From Pipra filicauda (taxonomy: Eukaryota > Chordata > Aves > Passeriformes > Pipridae): DNA of 64,000 nt. Of this stretch, positions 48,601 to 57,824 are shown one piece after another (within the stretch, counting starts at the first letter, position 1; every line of letters begins with the position of its first letter). The position numbers and the translations under genes are program-made. The notes under the pieces are model-generated. The model was not told the DNA's origin, did not search any database, and saw nothing but the letters and a program-made list of their open reading frames with translations. The stretch lies in NCBI RefSeq assembly GCF_003945595.2, contig NW_024104348.1:1-64000 (forward strand). The letters run 5' to 3'.

Positions 48601-49083
48601 GCAGGCCTCTATGCATGCAAAGGAGGAAGCAACAGTCCCTGCCTGGTTTATGTCAGCTTCAGCCAGAAGATCTACATCTACTGGGATGTGCAGCTGGAGA
48701 GAATGGAGTCCACCAACCTGTTGAAAATCCTGGAGGGTGACCCAGAGTTTGCAAGTCTCCTGCAACAGCTGGGTGTAGGTGAGTACAAAAGAGTGGAGGG
48801 TGTACAGGAAGAAAGAGGAAGGGCTGCTGGCAGGTGATGTGCTGGGAACTAGAGTTCCAGGTATTTTTTGCAGAAGAGGCTTTCATAGTGCCTGTTGAGA
48901 ATCCCGAACAACTGTTTTTCTCTCTTTCCCATAGATAAAAATGATGTTTCTGCCCTCAGAAATCTGATTCACAAAACCCTCTATTTTCCTGAGAAATATC
49001 ATCTGAGCAGCCCTTCGCAGTGTCAGGATCCTCCTGGAACAGACTCCTCTGCCCACTGCACTGTCATCCAGGATCCCTTATAA
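39509..49083 (+). CDS. ITFG2: ITFG2 (KICSTOR complex subunit, FG-GAP repeat protein)
   Basis: Twelve coding exons are 39509-39604, 41131-41226, 41670-41711, 42563-42734, 43045-43184, 43613-43761, 44869-44963, 46766-46819, 47289-47380, 47901-48018, 48605-48778 and 48935-49083. They total 1377 bases, 458 aa (human about 447). ITFG2 is a beta-propeller-like protein of KICSTOR (with KPTN, KICS2 and SZT2), which tethers GATOR1 to lysosomes and so restrains mTORC1 when amino acids are low. Visible motifs: FG-GAP-like repeats with [15 protein letters not shown] at about 27-41 and [18 protein letters not shown] at about 133-150, whose DxDGDG looks like a calcium loop, and [18 protein letters not shown] at about 319-336. 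The ATG at 39509 has G at -3 and gives the conserved start MRSVSYVQ. All introns use GT-AG, and the first donor is weak. Confidence 0.97.
39651..39795 (+). repeat. G-rich 11-bp minisatellite in ITFG2 intron 1
   Basis: About 13 tandem copies of an 11-base unit, in two forms, CCGGGCTGGGG and CCGGGCGTGGG, intermixed. It lies 47 bases after the exon 1 donor. The sense strand has regular runs of three or four G and could form quadruplexes or R-loops. Confidence 0.95.
39800..41130 (+). other. ITFG2 intron 1, remainder
   Basis: 1.3 kb passing from CpG-rich to AT-rich sequence. No exon or transposon was recognised. Confidence 0.7.
41131..41226 (+). CDS. ITFG2: ITFG2 exon 2
   Basis: Acceptor TCTTGTACAG; donor GGAATG|GTCAGT. 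Encodes residues 33-64: [20 protein letters not shown] and RSCQGM, the rest of the first FG-GAP-like repeat. Confidence 0.96.
41227..41669 (+). other. ITFG2 intron 2
   Basis: 443 bases with no recognisable feature. Confidence 0.75.
41670..41711 (+). CDS. ITFG2: ITFG2 exon 3 (42 bp)
   Basis: Acceptor CTTTTGCAG; donor GGAAAG|GTGAGA. Encodes residues 65-78, [14 protein letters not shown], matching the human protein closely. Confidence 0.95.
41712..42562 (+). other. ITFG2 intron 3
   Basis: About 850 bases with no recognisable feature. Confidence 0.75.
42563..42734 (+). CDS. ITFG2: ITFG2 exon 4
   Basis: Acceptor TCCTTGTAG; donor ACATTG|GTAAGC. Encodes residues 79-135 plus one base: [17 protein letters not shown] and [12 protein letters not shown], leading into the split Asp of the DxDGDG motif. 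Confidence 0.97.
42735..43044 (+). other. ITFG2 intron 4
   Basis: 310 bases with no recognisable feature. Confidence 0.75.
43045..43184 (+). CDS. ITFG2: ITFG2 exon 5
   Basis: Acceptor TTCCCTGCAG; donor GGCCAG|GTAAGA. Encodes [20 protein letters not shown] and [11 protein letters not shown], the clearest FG-GAP repeat in the protein. Confidence 0.97.
43185..43612 (+). other. ITFG2 intron 5
   Basis: 428 bases with no recognisable feature. Confidence 0.75.
43613..43761 (+). CDS. ITFG2: ITFG2 exon 6
   Basis: Acceptor GCCCGTGTAG; donor CAAGCAG|GTGAGG. Encodes [32 protein letters not shown] and a hydrophilic stretch rich in Ser, Gly and Asp that differs most from mammals. Confidence 0.97.
43762..44868 (+). 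other. ITFG2 intron 6
   Basis: 1.1 kb with no recognisable exon or repeat. Confidence 0.75.
44869..44963 (+). CDS. ITFG2: ITFG2 exon 7
   Basis: Acceptor TTTTCCCTAG; donor CCCGAG|GTGAGA. Encodes [20 protein letters not shown] and [10 protein letters not shown], strongly conserved. Confidence 0.97.
44964..46765 (+). other. ITFG2 intron 7
   Basis: 1.8 kb, pyrimidine-rich around 45330-45700. Several frames are open on both strands, but none resembles a protein family. Confidence 0.7.
46766..46819 (+). CDS. ITFG2: ITFG2 exon 8 (54 bp)
   Basis: Acceptor GCACTTACAG; donor TGGATG|GTAAGT. Encodes [17 protein letters not shown] in phase 1 to phase 1, matching the family's [11 protein letters not shown]. 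Confidence 0.96.
46820..47288 (+). other. ITFG2 intron 8
   Basis: 469 bases with no recognisable feature. Confidence 0.75.
47289..47380 (+). CDS. ITFG2: ITFG2 exon 9
   Basis: Acceptor TCCTTCAG; donor GTTACA|GTGAGT. Encodes [20 protein letters not shown] and [10 protein letters not shown]. Confidence 0.97.
47381..47900 (+). other. ITFG2 intron 9
   Basis: 520 bases with no recognisable feature. Confidence 0.75.
47901..48018 (+). CDS. ITFG2: ITFG2 exon 10
   Basis: Acceptor GGTTCCTGCAG; donor TGTGCAG|GTGGGG. Encodes [20 protein letters not shown] and the following blade ending SAFCA. Confidence 0.97.
48019..48604 (+). other. ITFG2 intron 10
   Basis: 586 bases with no recognisable feature. Confidence 0.75.
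48605..48778 (+). CDS. ITFG2: ITFG2 exon 11
   Basis: Acceptor TTTCTGCAG; donor GGTGTAG|GTGAGT. Encodes [39 protein letters not shown] and the helical LLQQLGV. Confidence 0.97.
48935..49083 (+). CDS. ITFG2: ITFG2 exon 12 with stop
   Basis: Acceptor TTTCCCATAG. Encodes the C-terminus from [18 protein letters not shown] to QDPL, then TAA at 49081-49083. The tail is about 10 residues longer than in human. Confidence 0.95.
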
Positions 49084-49870
49084 CAAGTCATATGGAGTCT
49101 GACTACCAGCACAGGCTCTTCTGCAGCTGGAATGGGGCATTTAATGAAGATGACTATTCTTTTGCTATCTCTGTCAAAAGTTCCAAACAGGAAAGGGTGT
49201 ACAGGCTGCGGAGGGATATTCTTGGCTTGTAGGCTTGAGTGTAGGTGGTGGGTTCATTTTCTGTTAGCAGAGAGAGCTACCAGAACAGAAAGAGTCAAGG
49301 GTCTTGCTTGCTGGCCTTCCATTGCCACTTTCTATATTCTTTACTCGCTGAAGTGCTTTATGGGTCACTCTGAAGAAGCACTGAGGACATGGATGGAGAG
49401 AATAGCTGAGCTCAGTCTCCATTCTGGCTCCAGTGATTACTTCTGAATTCTCAGCAGGATTACAGTGCAGGAATTGCTGATGGAGGGATTGAATAGGGAG
49501 CAGGCAAGGGCCTTCTCTCACACTTAGGTGTGTGTTAAAGTACACCTGTGCATTGATTGCCTTTGCTTTGCCACTGCTGTTCTAGCAAGCAGTTTCTCAC
49601 AAATCACTTCCTGTCCTGAGAAGCTGGAGACAGGTGTAAGAAGAACCACAACTTGCACTAATAAGATGTGGAAAGGCAACAGCTCCAGCAAACTCCATCT
49701 GTACTCAAGAGGCATTGCTTGTCTCCATCTTGGTCAGGGTGATCCCAGAGAAGGCTGTGACTTAACAAAGCAGCTGTGCAGTGGATAGTAAGAGGAATCT
49801 GACTTAACCACGAAACTGTGGTGCTGTGAGAGCCTGGCCATTCTACAATAAATATGCCACACTTGCCTCT
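49084..49870 (+). other. ITFG2 3' untranslated region
   Basis: About 790 bases from the stop codon to just beyond AATAAA at 49847. No repeat lies inside it. Confidence 0.7.
49847..49852 (+). terminator. Polyadenylation signal AATAAA for ITFG2
   Basis: Canonical AATAAA, the first after the stop codon, followed by a T/G-rich stretch (CTTCTTGTGG) about 20 bases on. Confidence 0.75.
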
Positions 49871-50294
49871 TCTTGTGGAGAATGTCATGCTGTTTTGAGT
49901 CCTACACAACTGAAAGAGATGGACTGGAGGTGAAGTTACACTGGCTGGCTTGAGCAGTCTGGAAAAGGGCGTTACTCACCGAGGCTGCTCATTTGCAAAA
50001 GCCCAGACACAAACCTTTACGCATGCTGCTGAAGTTGTGCTTTTCCCTATCTTGCTTGCCCCTTGCCTAACTTAGCTTATTAGAATAGTGATGCATATGG
50101 ATTTTTTTGATTTTTAGCTTTTTGTAGATTTTAGAAGTAGTTGTGTAGTAAATGTAGATTTTAATGTAGCTGTATAATTTGTCACTCTTTAGCACTGTAG
50201 TTTACATTTACCCAATGCTATTACCCCATTTCATGTCAAACTTTCTAAATTCCTTTAAGTTTGTTTAGACTTCTCTAAAGGCAGGCCTTCATTC

Positions 50295-50670
50295 TGTTTA
50301 AGAACATTTGCACCGTGGCTTGAGCAACAAGGTACACCATAGTCAAAGGAACCTTCGAATCCTTAACCTTGGAGGAGCTCCAAAAGACTGTACGTACTGT
50401 AAAGAAGAGGAAGATGAGGAAGAAGGGGTCTCAGGACCCCCGATTCAATTTCCAGAGGGGCGTGCCGGGAGCAGGACTGGGGAGGATCTAGGGTGCAGAT
50501 AGTTCTGGGATTGGATGGATGATACCATAAATAGTGGAACCCCTGGACATGTGGCACATCTCTGTACTCCCCATGGTTGAAGGCCTTCATTAAAGAATCT
50601 GCTCTCTATCTTTTCTCTACTAATAATTGCCTGGTGAGTAATTTTTTGCTCCCTAGTGATCTTAAGGCAT
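50295..50670 (+). mobile_element. Possible solo LTR, uncertain
   Basis: The order resembles an LTR: a TATA-like ATAAATAG near 50528, ATTAAAG near 50590 as a possible polyadenylation signal, a pyrimidine-rich stretch and an end in CA near 50670. No target-site duplication, primer-binding site or retroviral protein could be found. It could be ordinary intergenic sequence. Confidence 0.25.
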
Positions 50671-53600
50671 CAATAGGGGTGGCAGGCCCACCTGCTGGTT
50701 TGCATCTATTATCTCCTCTCACTTGAGTGATGTTTTACTGGACATGTGCAATGGAGGGAGCTGTCCCTTCTTCCCCTTTATGGCAGCCTGAGTCAGAGCA
50801 CACGTAATTCAGTGATTTGTAGCAAATGGTAGCATTTAAAGGTCTTGCAGGCAGTTGAAAACCTGCTGTGCTATACTCTGCAAAGGGCAGCCCTAATTGG
50901 GAGAACATACTTTGTATAGAGGAAAAGAGTGTCTTGCCCTTGGGTTAAAATGACTGTTGTTGGAGTAGCCCTACGTGGTAGAAGGGCAGGATCTTTACAT
51001 AAAAAGCATTAGCTATTCTTTGCAGTTTTCATCTGTAGATTTATATAAGCTCTATAGAGGACATACGCTGTCCTCTGTGTTTGGCAGTAGGGAGAGCTGA
51101 AACGTGGAACAGTGAAATGGTATGACTTACTCTGTATCAGCTTGCTTGCTTTTCAGGCCACCATATCCTCTGACTCTCTGACTGCAGTGGAAGTTTCTTT
51201 CAATTTTAATGACCTCACTGAGAAGCATTTTTAAATGTTCCCCTGTCATACTAAGTGCTTGTGTAAAACTGGACCTTTCAGACAGGAGCTTTCAAGTTGT
51301 AATAGAGCTTATTAACAGTGGTGTTGAGAGCAGCAGGGCTTGAGCTATGGAGAGCTGCTATGGAGACCATCTAGTCATGGGTTAAAGCAAGGAGTTGTCC
51401 TGAAGCTTTTCAGATCTAGAGTGTAACTTCAACAAATTGTCAGCTCCCATGATGCTGAGATGTGCAGCAGGCAATCACCATTGTTTCTGGCAAATAGTCA
51501 GAGCCTAACAGGTTTGCCTACACTTATAAGAGAGAACAACTCAATGCTATCTGTCCGTGCCAAATATAAACCTTTATTAGCAACACCAAATATAAACCTT
51601 TATTAGCAACACAAGCGCAAGGGATGTACAAATGGCTGAAACTGTTTTACGCAGAACAAACTTGGCTGTACGGGTCAAATGATTTCCAAGAAAAGAAGGT
51701 CAAACTGATCCACTGTTGGACTGTTAATTGTTGAGAAAGGGAAAGGGTTACCAAGGGAGAGATGACATTTATCTAAGGACCGTCTTTAAAAAAAACCAGG
51801 GCAAAACCATTGTATATGTTGGGCAGGGTCATCTGTGCACCCTAGCCCTCTTCTTTTGTTGGCCTGAGGATAACATTGCTGTGTGCTGTGCAAGCCCAGG
51901 CAATGTGCAGTGTGGAAAGCAGAGGTGAGAAGATACGGACACTACAAAAACATCCATTCCCCAAAACTCTTCATCTCTTAAAAACCACTGGAGAGGAAAA
52001 ATACTAACGTTTGAGGATTTCCCTGACAGTTTTATATTGCGTGCAGCACATAATAACTAGCAGATGCATTTTGCTCCTGTGCCCCTTGTGCACATAGGAG
52101 AATGAAAAGAAGAATTAGTTGAAGATCTGTACTGTTCCTTGGCCAAAAGATGACTTTCCTTCTTTTTTCCTGCCCTAAACTCCAAAGTGCCTGATAGACT
52201 GGCTACAGCCAATACTTCCTGAAGTGAGTGCTTCTACTTCCATTGGCAACAATTTCCAGTGAAGTCTACATTTTCTCAGGAAAGGGGCCAGTTAAGGCTC
52301 TGTCTTTGGCCTGAGTTACATTATACTTTCATTGTAACTAATTTCTTGTTTGTCCTTGCCAGCCGACACAAGCCACAGAGTTGGAATTAGAAGTGATTCC
52401 TTCCCACACAGCAGAAAATGTTCACTGTATCCTACTCTGTAGCAGATTGGCATACCCACTGGTGATGGGAAGCTTTTCAACTGGCAAGATTGGCCAGACA
52501 CCTTTGTACGTCCCAGTGCCAGCGCACAGCAAGTGAGGAGTCTGACAGCATTCTCAGGCACTGGGGGTATTTGCAGATAAATGATTCATGGCTTTGGTTG
52601 TGATGGTCAACTTACTAGCAAAAAAATAAAGGAAGGGGATTGCCTTATTTTCCTGAGACATAATAAACCTGCTGGCCACCCCTGCCTTTGTTTTTATGCT
52701 ATTTTTGCTGAATTTAGTTATTTTTTTAACTCTTCAGGTGTATCCTGGCATTTGCCAGTGAAGTCTCTTGAAAGGAGGAGTGACTGCAAACATACATATG
52801 TGACTCAGTGGTCTTCAGTTCCATAGGTCACCTTCTAGTACTGAAAGAAGGAGCAGGTCTCTGGGAATGTGTATGGTTGGAGCTCCCACTGTGTTCAAAA
52901 CCAAGTGACCCCAAGCTCCTGGAAATGGTCCTGATTATGGCTTTGGCAGAGTGCATATTCCCAGGATAGATTTACCTCTTGCACGTAGGCCTTGGAAGGG
53001 GCCTCGGAACTCCATCTCCCCATTCCTGAGCAGGTTCAGCCATGTGTATCCCACACTTGCTTCTGTTTCAGAAATTTGCTTTGACGGATGTTTCCCTACA
53101 GAGTGTTCCACAACCTTGTGCCCAATCTATTGAAAAGTAACCCAAGTAGGAGTTGACCACCAAGGCAGTTCAAAGAGTTTGTCCCTCAAATAATAACATT
53201 CCATTGTCTATATTGAAGGGATGGGCCTCATCACAAGGAAGCCAGTGTTGGACACATACAGAATGTGCCTATGCCCTGCTCTGAGCTGGCAGTTTGTACT
53301 GAATTTCTACTTTCCATATGAAAGTATTAATATTTTTTGATCTTCAGTGGAAAAGGCCTTTAGATAGCTCCTTCATTCCCTTTGTCTGCCAAAAGCAATA
53401 GAGATAACTGGGACTGGGAGTAGGGAACTGTATCTGTAAAACAGGCTTACCGAAAGAAACTACATTTGAGACAATCTTCAGCCTTGCCAACCGACTCAAA
53501 AATTACTTACTGGGCTTCCTGTGCTGGAAAACTTTGAAAAATCACCATGTTTGTAGATGGAGTTGAGTTGGCTTCTTTGAGATGTTGTAAGTCCTATTTT

Positions 53601-53940
53601 CTAATCATATTCTTTAAAGCCAAGACTTCTTTCTTTCACAGTGGAAGCTGAGATTTCTGTGTAATGACACAAAAATGCTCATCTTTGGAGAAAACACCGT
53701 TTTGGGCTAGAATATATGTGATCAAGTCAGTAACAGCATGTAATGTAATGCCAAGGAACTTTGGGCAATAGAAACCCACCAGAAGTTCTGTCAATGAGAA
53801 AAGCAGGTACTGACACTAGGATTAGACTGTGATTTAGGGAATGAGTTGAAGTGAGGTGTCTGCTATGGCATTATTACCTGCAGTTCCCAGTCGTATAAAT
53901 GTGGTTTTCTGCAAGCTCTGCCTGCAGCAAGGCTTGCTCA
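50671..53940. other. Intergenic, ITFG2 to NRIP2
   Basis: About 3.3 kb holding one exact 26-bp tandem duplication at 51561-51612 and nothing else recognised. Confidence 0.6.
51561..51612. repeat. Exact tandem duplication, 26 bp x 2
   Basis: CAAATATAAACCTTTATTAG followed by CAACAC occurs twice in direct succession without mismatch. On the minus strand each copy contains AATAAA. Identity suggests a recent event. Confidence 0.95.
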
Positions 53941-54066
53941 CAAAATATTCTGAGTTGGAAGGGACCTACAAGGATCATTGAGTCCAACTCTAAAGTGAAT
54001 CTTAAGATCTAACCCACCGCCTTGGCATTATTAGCACCGTGCTGTAACCAACTGAGCTAATCTCAG
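53941..54066 (-). mobile_element. SINE: tRNA-Ile-like head with CR1-like tail (TguSINE1-like)
   Basis: On the minus strand the element reads GATTAGCTCAGTTGGTTAC, then CACGGTGCTAATAATGCCAA and GGTGGGTTAGATC, the A box, anticodon arm (AAT) and B-box region of a tRNA-Ile. It then runs into GTTGGACTCAATGATCC and GGTCCCTTCCAACTC, the CR1 3' end. The tRNA part is mutated in the B box, so it is a SINE copy, not a tRNA gene. From memory, tRNA-Ile/CR1 SINEs are known from passerines. Confidence 0.85.
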
Positions 54067-54986
54067 GGAGATGTGGATGTTCCAGGATAACTGTTAGCAA
54101 CAGATTCCTCAGTATCTGGGTGAAAGAGACCTTTACTGTGTGGGTCTGCATGCTCAGCTAACATGGACAGGAGGAAGGTGAAAAGCATGTCTTCTGCCCT
54201 GGAGCTGATTTCAAAGCTGAGAGAAGAACTCTCACGTGCTAATTTGGTGCTTTCTTGGAAACATCCTCTCTGTCACTGAGAAGTGGCACAGTCTACATTT
54301 ATACATCCTTTTGTTAACAACAAAGAGGAAAGGCTGGCAAAGTTGTGGCACAACATGCAAGTGTATTAACAACCAGGGTATAGGAAAGTGTTAAAAGGAT
54401 TATGTAAAGGGAAAGAATTCCTTTTGGAAAAAGCAAAATTGTTGCTTAGTGTGAGGGGAAGGAAAGGAGGATGCAAAGAAGGATTTATTATGCAGAGAAA
54501 AGAGGGACAGGGAGGGCGGGGGATTTTCTAGTGCTGTAGCACATTAATTCACAGAGGAACCTGAGCAGTTAGTGTTTTAAGAAATGAGGCATGTGAATCG
54601 CAGAAAGTCTTCAGAAGGACTGGAGAATGTTCTAAATGTGAGCAAAAGCAGTTATCCCAAGACAGACATGTAGGAACAGCGCCTAATGAATTCAGACAGC
54701 AGCTAGTGTGCAAGTATCTGCGGGGCTGTGACAGTCAGTAGTCAAAATAGAACTGTCAACTCAAAGTCGTGCCAATTTTCTATAGAATCCCATCCAACAC
54801 CCTTTTAATCATTGGAAAGATTCCTGTTGGCTTCAGTTTAAAGACTCCTACTCACCTACACTCCCATCCTAGCCAGAGCCCAGCTCCAAAATGGACACCC
54901 ATCAGGCACGGCTCTCACAAGGAAGTAGCCAGGATTGAAAGCTATTGGTGACCTTCTCCTTCCTGTGACAGCCACTTGTGAGCACC
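54067..54986. other. Intergenic between the SINE and the minisatellite
   Basis: About 900 bases, purine-rich near 54400-54530. A stretch near 54871 (AGCCAGAGCCCAG) may be a decayed extra unit of the neighbouring 61-bp repeat. Confidence 0.5.
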
Positions 54987-55228
54987 AGCAGAGCCCAGAA
55001 AAAGCTGTCAGACATTTCGGAAGGCAACAGAGACCTCCCTGGGCATCAGCAAAGTCCAGCGATAGCCCTGTGGTGCTCCAGAGGGAAGCAGGACCCTGTG
55101 TGGGCCTCACAAAGCCTGGCAGAAACCCCAGAACACTCTGGAAGGCAGCAGCGCCGCTTGCAGGCCAAAGCAAAACCCAGCAAAAGCCCCAGGGCACTCT
55201 GGAGGGAAACAGGGCACTGACAAAAACC
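54987..55228 (+). repeat. 61-bp minisatellite, four diverged units
   Basis: Units at 54987-55047, 55048-55108, 55109-55168 and 55169-55228 share AGCAAAGCCCAG-like starts, a CTCTGGAGGGAA-like middle and GGGCCTC-like ends. It runs directly into the telomere-like repeat. The open frame across it is a by-product of repetition. Confidence 0.85.
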
Positions 55229-55233
55229 TTCAG

Positions 55234-55712
55234 AGGTTAGGTGGTTGAGGTCACGTGTAGGCTTAGGGTTATGGTTAGAGTTGGGGTTAGGAATTAGGTT
55301 TAGTTATATGGTTTGGGATTTAGAGTTAGGTTTAAGCTTTAGAGTTTAGGTTTAGGGTTGGTTTTAGGGTTAATGGTTAGAGTTTAGGGTTGGACATTAT
55401 GATTAGGTTTTGGGATTAGAGTTTATAGTTAGTGTCTTTACAATCATGTTTATGTTTTGGGTTTAGAGTTAGATGGTTAGAGTTGGGATTACAGGGTTAA
55501 ATTTAGGGGGTTATGATTAGTGTCAAGTTTTACAGTTAGGACGTAGTGGTTTGGTTTAGAGGTTAGGGTTAGCATTAAGTTTTAGGGTTAGAGTTTGGTT
55601 TAGGGGTTAAGTTTAATGTTATGTTTAGCTTTATGGGTTAAATTTAGAGTCGTTGGGATTTAATGTTTGGGTTAGGGCTAGAGTGAGCTTTAGGGTTATG
55701 GTTTAGAGTTTG
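55234..55712 (+). repeat. Interstitial telomeric repeat, degenerate (TTAGGG)n
   Basis: About 480 bases dominated by GGTTAGGGTT-type words and variants (TTTAGG, TTTAGAG, GGTTATGG). The G-rich strand is the plus strand throughout. Copies are heavily mutated, so it is old. Confidence 0.93.
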
Positions 55713-57731
55713 CCTTTTTTTAATAAGAATTTTAATGGATATGGTATCTATCAGATAATTAACAGATTATTTGCCTTGTTCCACATGCCAGTTTTAGAGG
55801 GCAATGAGAGTTGGAAACTGGGTGAGTTGCTGCATGTAGGAACAGGTGTTTCATCTATCAGTAATAAGATTTTTTTCAGCAGTTGACCCAGGTACCACAT
55901 AGATTCCAGCTGACACACAGGATGGTTCAGTACAAGTCTAAACTGTCATAAAGAGCCAGTTAGCCATGCAAGTGATACAAATCCAGGAAGAATTACTGGT
56001 ACTTTGGAAGACAGACTCATCAAGTAGGCATGTTTCCTGACTAAATGAGAGAACTGTTGGTGCCATTCGGGAGATTCATGGAAAGCAGTTCATGCAGAAA
56101 TAATCAGATGCACAACTAGAAGAGTGGAAAAGAAGTCATGGAACAGATCAGAAGATCAGAAGATGCAAGATGTGATGACTAACAGTAGAAGTCTTATGCT
56201 CCATGTAGGAGGAGCAGATGCTAGTCATATCAACTAACACTGGTAAGTGAATCCCAAATCATATCAGTCAGGCTGTACTCTGCTGTGCTTAGCATGTGTT
56301 AAACTACAGCATACAGCATCTGACTTTGGAAAGAACTAACAGAATAAAAGCAAAAATGCATACACAACTTCTTTGAGAAACACAACACAAACAATTTGAT
56401 AAAAAGGAAGAGAGTTAGCAGTATTTAATCCAGAAAGAGAGGCAAAATTGGGATATCATGACATTTTAAGGGTGGAAAAAGGTACATGTTGGAGAGTGTG
56501 GATAGTGAATCAGTAGTCATGAGGCATGGAACAAGCCCTGATCTAGTGCATCTTTCCTAGAGCTAGTAAAGAATAGACCATGGATTAATAATACACCTAC
56601 ACTCTAGGATGGAAATTAAAAAAAAAAAACAAAACACAATTATTAAGTGACTTAATAATCACCCTTGACATCTCAGATGAGTTCACAGTTCTCTGACCTG
56701 AGCGGGTACTGCAAGGAAGTCCAGTTCTTGTTTTGTGCAAGAGTACCAAAGTTGATGGGCTGTGTGATGCCAGGACTTGAGGCTGATGATGTATCTGTAT
56801 TCAGTCACCAGATTTCAAGTTGAAAGAAAGGAGGTGACAGAGCAGAAGACTTTGTGCTATAATTCACTGCAGCACTTAAAGTGAACAACAGGATCTCTGA
56901 TGAAGCAGCAGAGGTAACAGAATGTAGCTCTAGCAGCTGGAGTACAGAGAGGAAAGGCCTGATCAGAAGAGCAGGGTCTGCAAGTCTGACTACTATGTAT
57001 GACACCAAGAGATGATAAGCATTGCCATGCATATAACATAGCTTAGTGCCCAAGGATGCAGTGACAAAGCCCAAGCCCCTGTGTGTACTTTAGGCATCTA
57101 CACTCAGCATTTTTGCAAAGGTTTCTCAGAATGGAGAACTCTAAAAATGTTCTTGCTGCGGGGTTTTCCCAAGAAAATATTCTGTTCTGCTCTGAGCCAG
57201 AAAAAACTAACAAAATCCAGCTTGCCATAGTACAGGCAAGGAGAACAGGGCCCCTCCCACAAAGAAACGGGACGGGTATCCACTCACATTGAGGCAAAGA
57301 GAAGGGAAACATTCATGGCAGTCTTTGGAGGTTTTTGGAGAAATGCCATCCTTTTGTCCACAAAGCAACTGGAGATTGTTCACAGAGACTCTCTTGTCTT
57401 GTGAACAGAGGGTATTGTAATCATTAAAGGGGGTAGGGTAAATTTACTACAGAAACAGAAATTGGAGTGACTAGGGACAAATAGAAAAGCAAGAACAAAA
57501 TGCCCACTCGGCACACTGGGACAAGCGAGAGGGTCCACTGAAAAGAGGGACATCTCTGAAGTTGAGGCACTCACAGTAACAACAGCTTCCAGCACCCACT
57601 TGCCTTTTTCTCACTCCCCAGTGAATGCCTCAGCCTAGAACTCAGCAAGGTTAGGGGCATGTGAGCCTCGCCCTCATCTCTCTTTCATGGCAGCAAGTCT
57701 CCTCAGCCCCAGACATGGGGAACACAGCTAG
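55713..57731. other. Downstream of NRIP2: possible 3' UTR, then intergenic
   Basis: 2 kb. No clear AATAAA on the minus strand near the NRIP2 stop codon; an ATTAAA at about 56424 is a weak candidate. An A-run lies near 56618. Nothing else was recognised. Confidence 0.5.
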
Positions 57732-57824
57732 TCACTGAGCAGGCTCTTCAGAGGCATGTAGAAAAGGCAGCTCTTGACTCAGTGCTTTAAATCTCAGGAC
57801 TCCGTCCTCCAAGTCGATGCAACA
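57732..57824 (-). CDS. NRIP2: NRIP2 last exon with stop
   Basis: Acceptor CCTTCTTTAG before 57824. Encodes CCIDLEDGVLRFKALSQELP and FLHASEEPAQ, then TGA at 57734-57732. Similar to the human C-terminus across its full length. Confidence 0.93.
   Translation of the reverse strand, partial: CCIDLEDGVLRFKALSQELPFLHASEEPAQ

Noticed and set aside
49132..49446. 104-codon frame after the ITFG2 stop
   Set aside because: It lies within the 3' UTR before the polyadenylation signal, has no similarity to known proteins and no splice evidence.
54000..54066. A functional tRNA-Ile gene on the minus strand
   Set aside because: The B-box and acceptor stem are mutated and the sequence continues into a CR1 tail, so it is a SINE copy.
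54935..55240. 101-codon open frame over the 61-bp repeats
   Set aside because: The unit length is not a multiple of three, so each copy is read in a different frame. Tandem repetition explains the lack of stops.
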